From positions 1 through 30,186 of the forward strand of contig JAZLKZ010000010.1 of assembly GCA_045597845.1 (NCBI GenBank): a stretch of DNA of 30,186 bases. Reading direction: 5' to 3'. The notes under the pieces are model-generated. The model had not been told where the DNA came from. It was given only the letters and a program-made list of their open reading frames with translations, and searched no databases. Source of the DNA: Colimorpha sp045597845. GTDB taxonomy: Bacteria > Bacteroidota > Bacteroidia > Bacteroidales > P3. Made by a program: the position numbers and the translations under genes. Of the stretch, positions 15,621-23,717 are shown one piece after another; position 1 is the first letter of the stretch; the number at the start of each line of letters is the position of its first letter.

Positions 15621-16406
15621 TTGTCAAACATCATCACTCTTACAAGCGACTGGGGCACCCAAGATTTCTTTGCCGGCATGGTGAAGGGGCTGCTTTACAG
15701 CCATCTTCCAGAAACTCGCATTGTAGACATAACCCACGACATCACCCCCTGCGACATCGTAAAAGCCGCCTTCGTGGTCAAGAACGCTTGTCCTCTGTTC
15801 CCCAAAGGCACAATACACATCATCGACGTTGACTCGGTGGAGACGCAGTCTCAGCACTTTGTGATTATCGAATACAAACAGCAATGGTACATTTGCACCG
15901 ACAATGGTTTGCCTTCGCTCGTTTTTGGCAATGAATGGACGAGCATCACCCGCATTGATTCGAGCGGGTTACAGGAGGGCAGGAATTTTGCCGCATACAA
16001 TCTATTCTGCAAAGTCGCGATGCTTCTTGCATCAAATGTACCCGCAAGCGAGCTGGGCACCGAGCAGACCTCTTTGGTGGAGAAAATCCCGCCAGGAGAC
16101 ACCATTACGCCCAATAACATCACAACCTCCATCCGATACATCGACGCCTACGGGAACGCATACCTCAACCTTACCTACAAAAAGTTCAAGGAAGTATGCA
16201 ACGGGAGGCGCTTCCTGCTACACATAAAAGAGAAGACCATCAGCACTTTTAGTGAATCCTACGAAGATGCAATGCATATGCCCAACCTCATTCTTACTAC
16301 ATCTTCGATTGGACTCCTCGAGATAGCTCTTGCAAAACGCTCGGCAGAACAACTCATCGGTTTTAAGGTGATGGAAAACGTATGGATTCAATTTTTTGAT
16401 CAGTAA
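15621..16406 (+). CDS. SAM hydrolase/chlorinase (DUF62) family protein
   Basis: This 261-residue protein belongs to the family of SAM hydroxide adenosyltransferases and fluorinases. TLTSDWGTQDFFAGMVKG at the N-terminus, ITHDITPCDIVKAAFVV, the TDNGLPSLVF block and SIRYIDAYGNAYLNLT in the second domain all fit. The start is TTG; the family's N-terminal strand begins right after it, and the next ATG (residue 20) would remove it. The usual VDPGVG stretch with a nearby Arg is not present; IDVDSVETQ stands in its place, so the catalytic triad is at least altered. Bacteroidetes versions I recall also diverge here. Members typically cleave SAM to adenosine and methionine. It is divergent from sufC and ends before a bidirectional terminator. 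Confidence 0.8.
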   Translation: MSNIITLTSDWGTQDFFAGMVKGLLYSHLPETRIVDITHDITPCDIVKAAFVVKNACPLFPKGTIHIIDVDSVETQSQHFVIIEYKQQWYICTDNGLPSLVFGNEWTSITRIDSSGLQEGRNFAAYNLFCKVAMLLASNVPASELGTEQTSLVEKIPPGDTITPNNITTSIRYIDAYGNAYLNLTYKKFKEVCNGRRFLLHIKEKTISTFSESYEDAMHMPNLILTTSSIGLLEIALAKRSAEQLIGFKVMENVWIQFFDQ

Positions 16407-16423
16407 ATCATCCTGAATTAGGC

Positions 16424-16465
16424 AAAAAAGAAGGCGGGACCGAGGAGATCCCGCCTTCCCTATTT
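16424..16465. terminator. Bidirectional terminator
   Basis: A perfect 10-bp stem (GAAGGCGGGA with TCCCGCCTTC) has a 9-base loop. Six A on its left give a T-run for the minus strand; the plus strand has only CCTATTTT. It separates the convergent DUF62-family and DUF3078 genes. Confidence 0.85.
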
Positions 16466-16480
16466 TACGTCCCGAAGCCC

Positions 16481-17530
16481 CTATTTTCCTGTTTTGTAAT
16501 TAATATAGAACTGCAAGCCTGCGCTTTGATACACTTGGCACAATCCAAAATCGCCACTATTGGGTATTCCGTTTGTAGCAAAGTCGGTATCATACTTCAC
16601 ATTGCATGAAAAATACGCCGCAATCCAACGCAAGAAACGGTATTCCAAAGTCAGCTCAAAATCTATATCCGTGTCGTATCGCAAACAATAGCCGAAACGA
16701 GAGAAGGCATTTTTTTGATATTTGTCGGCCACGATGTCCCAATTCCTACGGTTAGGCTTGAAATAGTCATAGAAGAGCTCCACCCTTGTATAGAGGCTCA
16801 ATTTAGGAAGCACTTCCTTCTTGAAATAGAACTTCAGGTAGCTACCCAAAGCAGTGTAGCTGCGGCGACCTCCAGTAGTATCGACACCATACAACTGTCC
16901 GGCAGCAATCACATCAGGATCATACACATAAGTTATTTTCCCCGTAAGGAAAGAAGCCGATACATTCCAAAATTCGCGCTTGTATTCGAAACCGATGGCG
17001 GTGGTGAGATATCCAGGAGCCATAAAGTTCGAAACCAAATCCCGATCCACATCGTTGCCAGCCGCCGCATACTTGTAGCCTTTGTAGAACTGACTCTTGA
17101 AATTCACCGATGCGTTCACGTTCCAATCATTCTTCAAGCGCATCGAGAGCGTGGATGTAAGGTCGATTTTATCTTCATTTTTTCTCAAAGACTCCAACGA
17201 CATATTTCCGTCCAGATCCTGCCAATACAGGCCAAAGCCCAGATCTACGGCATTGTCCCAAATATACTTTGGATGAGAAAACTTATAATCGCCAACAAAC
17301 GTGGCAATTGTCGACAATTCTGCGTTGCCAGACGACGCCCAGTTGTTGAAATATTTTTCATCGATTTTAAAGGCTGGGGTGGAATTTGTAGTCCAATACG
17401 TCTCTACTGCAGCCGAAGAATCAGGCGTTCCTTCAAGCAAAACACTTTCACCATCTTCATGTGCCATTACCGAGAAAATCGGGAATAGGGAAACTAATGC
17501 CAACAATCGTTGTAAACTTCTAATTTTCAT
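16481..17530 (-). CDS. DUF3078 outer-membrane beta-barrel protein
   Basis: This 349-residue protein has a signal peptide (about 1-23, ending SVMA) and a mature part that alternates short amphipathic strands rich in Tyr, Phe and Trp, typical of an outer-membrane barrel. YFNNWASSGNAELSTIATF is the DUF3078 opening motif (NWxxGG-like), and LSMRLKNDWNVNASVNFKSQ, LEYRFLRWIAAYFSCNVKY and the final LQFYINYKTGK are strands. Ending in a strand near the C-terminus suits a barrel. Function of the family is unknown. The gene follows recX after 25 bases on the same strand and may share its transcript; no separate -7 box is evident between them. Confidence 0.85.
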   Translation of the reverse strand: MKIRSLQRLLALVSLFPIFSVMAHEDGESVLLEGTPDSSAAVETYWTTNSTPAFKIDEKYFNNWASSGNAELSTIATFVGDYKFSHPKYIWDNAVDLGFGLYWQDLDGNMSLESLRKNEDKIDLTSTLSMRLKNDWNVNASVNFKSQFYKGYKYAAAGNDVDRDLVSNFMAPGYLTTAIGFEYKREFWNVSASFLTGKITYVYDPDVIAAGQLYGVDTTGGRRSYTALGSYLKFYFKKEVLPKLSLYTRVELFYDYFKPNRRNWDIVADKYQKNAFSRFGYCLRYDTDIDFELTLEYRFLRWIAAYFSCNVKYDTDFATNGIPNSGDFGLCQVYQSAGLQFYINYKTGK

Positions 17531-17555
17531 ATTATTATTATTTTAATTAATTATT

Positions 17556-18020
17556 TTAATCCAAATTGTTCAAGTTTTTTAATTCTTCCATAATCTCATC
17601 CATTTCAAAGCCTCTCGACTGCAAAAAAGCCACTAATTTATATCTTCGGCGCGGGTCAGACTTGGCATAACTCCTCCACTTGCTTTCCGCCACAGCATGA
17701 AGCGCCGTTGCATAGTCCTCATCGGAAACGGTTGCCAGACCTTCTCGTATCAATGCATCTGGGACATGCTTCATTCGCAACTGATACTGGATTTTTCGTC
17801 TGCCCCACCGTTGCAAACGGACTTTGCTACGACAATAAATCTGGGCATAACGACTTTCGTCCAAAAAGCCGAACTCTTTCAATTGCGACACCACTTCATC
17901 CGACTCTACATCATTTGCACCCCACTGACAAAGTTTCTCACGCACAGCATATTCGCACTGCTCCCCCATGGCGCAAAGCCGCTCTGCCTTGGCAAGATAC
18001 GATTGTTTTTCTTCGTTCAT
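17556..18020 (-). CDS. recX: RecX family regulator of RecA
   Basis: The 154-residue product from ATG 18020 (MNEEKQSYLAKAERLCAMGEQ) has the three tandem helical units of RecX: AVREKLCQWGANDVESDEVV, then KEFGFLDESRYAQIYCRSKVR with RWGRRKIQYQLRMKHV, and the final KLVAFLQSRGFEMDEIMEEL. RecX binds RecA filaments and inhibits them. The frame is open up to 18083, but the added 21 residues are a hydrophobic stretch unlike RecX, and the DNA there (TTATTTTGC on the minus strand) resembles a promoter, so I choose 18020. Recognisable from the RWGRRKI and RGF motifs. Followed by the DUF3078 gene. Confidence 0.88.
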   Translation of the reverse strand: MNEEKQSYLAKAERLCAMGEQCEYAVREKLCQWGANDVESDEVVSQLKEFGFLDESRYAQIYCRSKVRLQRWGRRKIQYQLRMKHVPDALIREGLATVSDEDYATALHAVAESKWRSYAKSDPRRRYKLVAFLQSRGFEMDEIMEELKNLNNLD

Positions 18021-18289
18021 AACAAAATGCAAAATAACGAAAAAAAAGGTCACCGCATAAAGGCATACTATATTTTTTATCAACTATGGCTCATTAATTT
18101 CCACAAAAACAACAATAAACCTCAACGGAAGCATCGGTAATAGACAGAGATTCACCCATCGTCCAGCAGTTGTTCTGAATTACTTCGAGATTTTTTTGGC
18201 AACTTAGCTCGAAGTCAATTTTGAGAATCATCAAACGAACGATTGTATTAAAACCTTCAGTTCAACAACTCAACATCTATACTGTCAAC

Positions 18290-18475
18290 GCAGTTTTCCG
18301 CCAAACTTTAGACTGGCGTTTTCGGGCGGTGGACTGTTCCTGATATCGCTTGCGATGGCGGGGGCTTGGGGTCAGATGGGGACGAAAGTTTGCTTTCAAG
18401 GACCCATCCGGCCCAGACCCACGGCAGATTGCAGTTGGAGCCGTCCTCCGCGGTTTTATTTTTTAATTAATAACC
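18290..18475. other. GC-rich, hairpin-dense intergenic element, possible structured RNA
   Basis: This GC-rich block sits inside the AT-rich gap 18021-18667, which has no credible gene. Hairpins seen by eye: CGCCA/TGGCG (about 18300-18320), ATCGC-TT-GCGAT (18345-18356), GATGGG/CCCATC (18375-18380 with 18403-18408) enclosing GAAAG/CTTTC (18384-18388 with 18393-18397), and an outer arm GGGGCTTGGG/CCCAGACCC (18361-18370 with 18412-18420). A GGAG/CTCC hairpin (18437-18449) is followed by GCGGTTTTATTTTTT, like a terminator on the plus strand. I cannot match it to tmRNA, SRP RNA, RNase P or a known riboswitch. It could be a small RNA or a repeated element. A frame from 18355 is open, but its protein looks unlike a real one. 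Confidence 0.4.
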
Positions 18476-18490
18476 AGCTAATTAGAAATC

Positions 18491-18498
18491 CAAAATTA
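18491..18498 (-). promoter_or_regulatory. Possible -7 box reading towards the GC-rich element
   Basis: On the minus strand TAATTTTG fits TAnnTTTG, but no -33 element is evident. It could drive a transcript through the GC-rich element towards recX. The rest of 18499-18667 holds nothing I recognise. Confidence 0.25.
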
Positions 18499-18667
18499 TA
18501 TACTATCGCCTTTGGGGGGATAATCATGCAATGGATGCACACACACCGAATACCGGCACGGAGGATCAGTATTCCTTATACAAACGCGAAAAAACACGAT
18601 TCATGTGGGGAAACGAGCCGATGAAGCACTCGACCAGATGCGAATAGGCGCATATCAAAATGCCCGA

Positions 18668-19354
18668 CTACGCAAAACCGCCATACATCACAGCCTCTGC
18701 TATCAATTCATGTCCCCGTTCATTAGGATGCATCCCATCTATACAGTAATACTCCTCCAGCCCCCTTTGCCCTAAAAAAACAGTACTGATATCCATTACT
18801 TTGACATTGTATTGCGCTCCCAACTTGAAAATTTCGAGATTATACTGCTCATGCCAGTTGCTGATTGTATTCACATCATTTCCCAACCAACGCAAAATAC
18901 GCTGCTTGTCAAGTCCCCGACTCACAAAATCAAGGAAACGCCCTGGCAGCAGTGCAGGAAGCGACAGCAAAACGGGCTCAGCCCCAACCGACCGAACCTT
19001 CTCTATCATCTGGACATACAGACTGTGGAATTTCTCCAGAGTGACAGCCGGCTCATGCCTGCCATCGGGGTCAGCGGACACAGCCTTCCAATCAAAGTTG
19101 CAGTCATTGCCTCCAAACTCCAGCACCACCTTGTCGCCGGGATGTATCTCTCGCAGATGTCGGTCAAGATTGTTCAATCCGCCCAATATTGTACTGCCAT
19201 AACGTGAGAGGTTACGCACCACACTACCACTGCACGCCCCCACGCGGGACATAAAGGAATTGTCGCTGATAACATATTTTATCGTTCCGTCGCAAATCTG
19301 TTTCGAATCGGTCACGATACCTTTCATAATAGAATCTCCAAATGCAAATACCAT
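18668..19354 (-). CDS. SGNH/GDSL hydrolase family protein
   Basis: This 228-residue protein has the SGNH blocks: FGDSIMKG near the N-terminus with catalytic Ser8, a Gly at about residue 53 (RYGSTILGG), LEFGGNDCNF with Asn83 in block III, and IDGMHPNERGHELIAEAV with Asp206 and His209 in block V. It is therefore a likely esterase, acetylesterase or lipase acting on an unknown ester. No signal peptide is visible, so it should be cytoplasmic. The gene stands alone, with its own -7 box 26 bases upstream, and no carbohydrate-utilisation genes nearby point to a substrate. Complete catalytic residues suggest an active enzyme. Confidence 0.88.
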   Translation of the reverse strand: MVFAFGDSIMKGIVTDSKQICDGTIKYVISDNSFMSRVGACSGSVVRNLSRYGSTILGGLNNLDRHLREIHPGDKVVLEFGGNDCNFDWKAVSADPDGRHEPAVTLEKFHSLYVQMIEKVRSVGAEPVLLSLPALLPGRFLDFVSRGLDKQRILRWLGNDVNTISNWHEQYNLEIFKLGAQYNVKVMDISTVFLGQRGLEEYYCIDGMHPNERGHELIAEAVMYGGFA

Positions 19355-19379
19355 ATCAATTTTGATTTATATCCAGCCA

Positions 19380-19387
19380 CAAAATTA
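19380..19387 (-). promoter_or_regulatory. Bacteroidetes -7 promoter box for the SGNH hydrolase gene
   Basis: On the minus strand TAATTTTG fits TAnnTTTG and lies 26 bases before the ATG at 19354. Confidence 0.55.
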
Positions 19388-19807
19388 CGACATTCCAACA
19401 ATGCAAGGAAAAAAACGTGACGCCCTACAAGTTTTGGGACAAAAATACGCTAAATCGTGTTTTTGGTGCCAAATTTTCTATAAAAAGCACATAAAAAACC
19501 ATTCATCCCACTTATCTGGTGCCGAATGGGACGAAAATCGCCCATTGTAAAATCGGTTTTTCTCTTTTTTCAGTCCAATATGGCACTCCTCTCCTACATC
19601 AAACACACATCTTCGTTTTGCGCTTAAGGTGGGTTCTATTAAGTAAAAAAAAACGATGCTTCTAACAATTTGTTGCAGGAATTCAAAACAGCATCCAAAG
19701 CATCTTCAAAGAGCCACAAAGGCGACCCTCAATCGTAAAACTTTGCCCATAGCATACGCAAAGCTTTTTTTACATTCATTTTCCGTCAAATACATCAATT
19801 TTTTTCG
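19388..19807. other. 420-base interval without a recognisable gene
   Basis: This AT-rich stretch between divergent genes has no ORF that looks coding. The only structure I see is a weak hairpin CTTTGC/GCAAAG (19741-19763) followed by seven T (19765-19771), which could end a short plus-strand transcript. The frame open from 19656 crosses this hairpin and the promoter at 19808, so I do not count it as part of the downstream gene. Confidence 0.5.
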
Positions 19808-19815
19808 TATATTTG
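19808..19815 (+). promoter_or_regulatory. Bacteroidetes -7 promoter box for the GT5-like operon
   Basis: TATATTTG fits TAnnTTTG. It lies 14 bases before the ATG at 19830, implying a very short leader, and rules out the longer frame from 19656 as the real start. Confidence 0.65.
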
Positions 19816-19829
19816 CAAGGTTATATTAT

Positions 19830-20666
19830 ATGGCAAAATCTATGGGAAACGGAAAAATACTCTTTGTAAATCAGGAAACTACACCATTTTCACCCGAATC
19901 CGAAAATGCAGCAATTGGAAGACTCTTGCCCGCTTTCACTCAAGACCATGGCAAAGAAATTCGTGTCTTCATGCCCAGATTTCACTGCATCAACGAGCGA
20001 AAGAACCAACTTCACGAGGTCATTAGGCTGTCGGGCATAAACCTTATCGTCAACAATTGCGACCATCAGCTCATCATCAAAGTCGGATCCATTCCATCCG
20101 CAAGAATGCAGGTTTATTTTATTGACAATGAAGAATATTTCACAAAACGAGGCATTTACACCGATGAGAACGGTGACTTTTATGCCGACAATGATGAGCG
20201 TATTCTCTTCTTTGGTCGTGGCACACTTGAAGCTGTAAGAAAACTTGCGTGGCAGCCCAACTTGATTCATTTCACCGGTTGGTTCAGTTGCATGATCCCC
20301 TTCTACATGCGCCGCATCAACAAAGAAAACTCTTTCTTCAACAACACAAAAACCGTCTTTTCCATCACCGACGACCTATTTGAGGGAACCTTCTGCCCCG
20401 AGTTGGAAAAGAAATTGAAGACCGACGGCGCCACTCAGAAAGACCTTCGTTTGTTCCAGAGCCTTGACTATCGCACTTTGGTCAAAGCCGCCATCACCTA
20501 CGCCAACGGCGTTGTAATTGTCTCTCCTAATGCCGACCCCGAAATTGTCGCTTTCGCAAAAGAGAACAAGAAACATGTTATTGACTACAACAGCGACCAC
20601 AACGAGTTTTTCGGGAAAATCAACAAACTTTACGACTCCATTATCGGCAACCCAAAAAACGAGTAA
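19830..20666 (+). CDS. Truncated starch/glycogen synthase-like (GT5 N-domain) protein
   Basis: The 278-residue product from ATG 19830 resembles only the N-terminal catalytic half of GT5 glycogen/starch synthases: ILFVNQETTPFS, a Rossmann-like start, RVFMPRFHCINER, then DERILFFGRGTLEAVRKLAWQPNLIHFTGW, which matches the family's helix before the DW/GW strand. The ADP-glucose motif KTGGL is absent (PESENAAIGRLLP instead) and the C-terminal nucleotide-sugar domain is missing, as full enzymes have about 480 residues. It is therefore probably not an active synthase. Bacteroidetes commonly carry this short form beside a DUF4270 gene, as here (15 bases downstream). The first gene of the operon with DUF4270, MORN protein and maf. 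A longer frame from 19656 is rejected because a promoter lies inside it. Confidence 0.82.
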   Translation: MAKSMGNGKILFVNQETTPFSPESENAAIGRLLPAFTQDHGKEIRVFMPRFHCINERKNQLHEVIRLSGINLIVNNCDHQLIIKVGSIPSARMQVYFIDNEEYFTKRGIYTDENGDFYADNDERILFFGRGTLEAVRKLAWQPNLIHFTGWFSCMIPFYMRRINKENSFFNNTKTVFSITDDLFEGTFCPELEKKLKTDGATQKDLRLFQSLDYRTLVKAAITYANGVVIVSPNADPEIVAFAKENKKHVIDYNSDHNEFFGKINKLYDSIIGNPKNE

Positions 20667-20681
20667 ACGAAACGATACAAC

Positions 20682-21956
20682 ATGAAAAGACCCCTCTTCC
20701 TTCACTCATTGATTTTTGCGCATTGCGCTTTGCTCCTCTGCCTGATGGTCTCTTGCACGGAAAAAGAAACCGACTTGGGCATCGACTTCCAAGACCCTGC
20801 ATCTCTTTATAACGGCATCTACGACACCATATCAGGATCCTCCGAGATTGTAGCATGGACAACATTCAACGACTCCATCAAGACCTCGGGATACACTACG
20901 GGTATGATCGGCTACTATTCGGATGCCACTTTCGGAAGCGTTACAGCAAAAACTTTCACACAATTGGCTCTCGCTGGAAGCAGTGGCGTCAATCTGAGTG
21001 ACTACACTATCGACACTGTCTTGCTTTCCCTCGTTTTGGACGAGAAATACCCCAACGACTCTTGTACCGTCAACATAAAGGTTAGTCAACTTGCAAGCAA
21101 TCTTTACCTTGACAGCACCTACTATGCTTTCTCCGACGTCTCAACTTCTTCGGTGCTATTCAACGACAACGTCACGATTCCAGACACATCCAACCAAATT
21201 GACATCGTACTCAACAGCACGGCAAACAACTTGTTTCACAACAGATTCGACAGCCATGAGGAATTCATCGAACAAATAAAAGGTATCTGTATCGAATTGG
21301 TGGACAATGGAACGCCAGCCATGCTTACCATCAACTTTGCCGCCACAGCCACAAAAATGACCGTACGCTACCATGACAACAACGGTTCTCATAGCAGCTT
21401 TGACCTTCTGATAGGCCATAGTTCCTCCGAATCTAAAATCACTCATTTCTGTCAATTCAACCATCAATACAACGGAGAATTGAGTCATACATTCAATAAC
21501 AACGACTCCATTCCCGGGTCAGAGAAGCTCTATTTGGAACCTCTAGGCGGCACCTACGTTCATTTTAATATTGACAATTTTGTAAAACAATTCCATCAAA
21601 CGCACCATAGAGCCGTCATCCACTACGCCGAACTGCTGATTCCCACTCATACTTCGTGCGATGACTTGAAACCTGAGCGCATTATTGCAAACAAACTATC
21701 CGCAACAGGTGGTATTATGCCAATACCTGATTATTCGAGTGCTTATACGGGTTCTGGTTACGATGGTAAATATCAAGAGGACAAAGGGTATTATCGTATC
21801 CGCATCACGCAACATCTTCAACATCTTGTAACCGAAGGCAAAGACTATGGCTCACTATTGGAACTCTTTGGTTCTCGCTCCTCTGCTCGTCGCACCATTG
21901 TCAACGGCACCGACACCGACAATCCCATCAAAATTCATTTCATATACACTGAATAA
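20682..21956 (+). CDS. DUF4270 family lipoprotein
   Basis: This 424-residue lipoprotein has a signal ending LMVSC (Cys25) and the DUF4270 pattern: TDLGIDFQDP after the anchor, SIKTSGYTTGMIGYYSDATFG in the first 80 residues, YTIDTVLLSLVLDEKYPND, and later IHYAELLIPT and YRIRITQHLQHLV. DUF4270 proteins are Bacteroidetes envelope proteins of unknown function, mostly beta-rich. It lies 15 bases after the GT5-like gene and 25 bases before the MORN gene, so the three are likely one transcript. The pairing with the short GT5-like protein is recurrent in the phylum as I recall it. Confidence 0.85.
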   Translation: MKRPLFLHSLIFAHCALLLCLMVSCTEKETDLGIDFQDPASLYNGIYDTISGSSEIVAWTTFNDSIKTSGYTTGMIGYYSDATFGSVTAKTFTQLALAGSSGVNLSDYTIDTVLLSLVLDEKYPNDSCTVNIKVSQLASNLYLDSTYYAFSDVSTSSVLFNDNVTIPDTSNQIDIVLNSTANNLFHNRFDSHEEFIEQIKGICIELVDNGTPAMLTINFAATATKMTVRYHDNNGSHSSFDLLIGHSSSESKITHFCQFNHQYNGELSHTFNNNDSIPGSEKLYLEPLGGTYVHFNIDNFVKQFHQTHHRAVIHYAELLIPTHTSCDDLKPERIIANKLSATGGIMPIPDYSSAYTGSGYDGKYQEDKGYYRIRITQHLQHLVTEGKDYGSLLELFGSRSSARRTIVNGTDTDNPIKIHFIYTE

Positions 21957-21981
21957 GTTCCCACACAAATCCCATCCCTCC

Positions 21982-23142
21982 ATGCAAAAGATCGTATTTC
22001 TCATGCTGGGCTTTTTAGCCATCGCACCACTCAACGCCCAAATTCACCATGAAAAATTCTACGACAAGGCGAAAACAAAACCTGCCGTAGTAGGTACTTA
22101 TTCCGAGGACAGCCTGCGTTCAGGCAAATGGACTTGGTGGCACCAAAATGGCGAGGTTTATCAACAAGGCTCCTACGAGAACGGCAAGAAAGTGGGGCTC
22201 TGGAAAGTCTTCTTCGACGATGGCAGCCGTTGCGCCGTAGAATATCATAGCGGCAACGGAACCAACCAGGAATGGTACCAGAACGGAGAACTCAAGAGCG
22301 AAGTGGAGGTGGTAAACGGAAAGAAGTCTGGCATCTACAAATCTTGGTACAACAATGGTCAACAGCATGACGAAATTCCTTATATCGACGGCTCCAAAGA
22401 GGGTTCCGCCCGTGAATGGCACGAGAATGGGAAACTGAAATTCGAAGGTACCTATCGCAACAACGAACTCAACGGTCAAGGCACTTGGTGGACAGAACGC
22501 GGATTCAAAGACATGGAAGGTCTCCTCGTTGACGGAGAGCAAGACGGAGTTTGGAAGTTTTACTGGCGCACCAACGGCAAACTTGGCATCGTTGGCAACT
22601 ACATTAATGGCTTGGAAAATGGTACCTGGACCTACTACTACGAGACTGGCGAGAAATGGCGCGCAGGCGAATACCAAAACGGCGAACGCCAAGGTATCTG
22701 GACTACTTGGTACGAAAGTGGCGCGAAACTGCACGAAGGACGCTATGTCAACGGCAAAGAGGAAGGGACTTGGACAGCTTGGTACGAAGATGGCAAAACC
22801 GACTATACAGGAAGTTTCCACAACGGCCTGAAGAACGGCAGCTGGAAAGGCTACTACGACGATGGTCGTGTTCGCTATGAGATGAACTACCGCAACGACA
22901 TGCTTGACGGACAAGAAATCCACTATTTTCACAATGGTCAGATAGAGACCAAAGAGGCTTATCGCAACGGCATTAGAGAAGGAAAATACGAGCGTTTCAA
23001 CAGCGCTGGAAAACCTGAAGAATCTGGTGCTTTCGTCAACGGAGAAAAAGACGGCGAATGGCTGTGGTACAACGACATGGGAAAGGTTGAACACGCTGCC
23101 AAATTCCAAGCAGGAAAAATGGTCTCCCAAAAGAGCAAGTAA
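21982..23142 (+). CDS. Secreted MORN/YwqK-repeat protein
   Basis: The 386-residue product from ATG 21982 has a signal peptide (MQKIVFLMLGFLAIAPLNAQ). The remainder is about 14 repeats of 23-24 residues of the type GxYxNGxxxGxWxxWYxxG, for example GEYQNGERQGIWTTWYESG and GRYVNGKEEGTWTAWYEDG. Such proteins are annotated as MORN-repeat or YwqK-family antitoxin-module proteins; a toxin partner is not visible and the label is a naming habit rather than evidence. Repeats are probably solvent-exposed beta hairpins, and the protein would be periplasmic or surface-located. A frame extending back to 21847 overlaps DUF4270 and lacks a signal, so I reject it. Its TAA overlaps the maf ATG (TAATG), suggesting coupled translation. 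Confidence 0.88.
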   Translation: MQKIVFLMLGFLAIAPLNAQIHHEKFYDKAKTKPAVVGTYSEDSLRSGKWTWWHQNGEVYQQGSYENGKKVGLWKVFFDDGSRCAVEYHSGNGTNQEWYQNGELKSEVEVVNGKKSGIYKSWYNNGQQHDEIPYIDGSKEGSAREWHENGKLKFEGTYRNNELNGQGTWWTERGFKDMEGLLVDGEQDGVWKFYWRTNGKLGIVGNYINGLENGTWTYYYETGEKWRAGEYQNGERQGIWTTWYESGAKLHEGRYVNGKEEGTWTAWYEDGKTDYTGSFHNGLKNGSWKGYYDDGRVRYEMNYRNDMLDGQEIHYFHNGQIETKEAYRNGIREGKYERFNSAGKPEESGAFVNGEKDGEWLWYNDMGKVEHAAKFQAGKMVSQKSK

Positions 23143-23717
23143 TGACACAGAACATAAATCTATTATTAGCATCTAAATCGCCCAGAAGACGTCAGCTTCT
23201 GGGCGATTTAGGATTACCTATTTCGTTCATCGACATCGACGTGGACGAGACAATCACCGAAAATGTTCCTGCCGAAGAAAGAGCGGAATATCTGGCAAAA
23301 CGGAAAGCTGATGCCTATGGGAACGACAAGTTAGCCTCAGGACAAGTACTTGTAACCGCAGATACTGTTGTAGTGATGGATTCGCAAGTGCTTGGCAAGC
23401 CTAAATCTCGCCAAGAAGCTCAGTCGATGTTGCATAGACTTTCGGGGAAAAAACATGTCGTCTATACAGGAATGTGCCTCAAGACTGCAACGAAATCCAT
23501 TTCGTTCACCGAAGCCACGTCAGTGTGGTTCAAGCACCTATCCGATTCCGAAATAGAATATTATATCGACACCTACAAACCATTCGACAAGGCCGGATCG
23601 TACGGGATACAAGAATGGATTGGCATGATTGGCATTGAAAAAATAGAAGGCTGCTTCTACAACGTTATGGGCTTGCCCGTCGCACGATTCTACGAAAAGC
23701 TCAAACAAATAAGTTAA
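23142..23717 (+). CDS. maf: Maf/YhdE family nucleotide pyrophosphatase
   Basis: This 191-residue protein starts with LLLASKSPRRRQLLGDLGL, the Maf signature with the Ser-x-Arg-Arg substrate loop. VTADTVVVMDSQVLGKP carries the catalytic Asp and Lys, and FDKAGSYGIQEWIGMIGIEKIEGCFYNVMGLP completes the dTTP/UTP pyrophosphatase form. Maf enzymes hydrolyse non-canonical or excess nucleoside triphosphates in the cytoplasm. Translation is probably coupled to the MORN gene by the TAATG overlap. Its 3' end overlaps the 3' end of recQ on the other strand by 17 bases, so no terminator fits between them. Length and motifs are standard. Confidence 0.95.
   Translation: MTQNINLLLASKSPRRRQLLGDLGLPISFIDIDVDETITENVPAEERAEYLAKRKADAYGNDKLASGQVLVTADTVVVMDSQVLGKPKSRQEAQSMLHRLSGKKHVVYTGMCLKTATKSISFTEATSVWFKHLSDSEIEYYIDTYKPFDKAGSYGIQEWIGMIGIEKIEGCFYNVMGLPVARFYEKLKQIS

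Noticed and set aside
18021..18083. Longer RecX start at 18083
   Set aside because: It adds a hydrophobic stretch foreign to RecX; the ATG at 18020 gives the normal N-terminus.
18355..18624. 89-residue plus-strand frame over the GC-rich element
   Set aside because: Pro/Arg-rich start followed by AT-rich random-looking sequence, no domain; the hairpins explain the region better.
19656..19829. N-terminal extension of the GT5-like protein
   Set aside because: A consensus -7 box (19808-19815) lies inside it and the family's first strand begins after the ATG at 19830.
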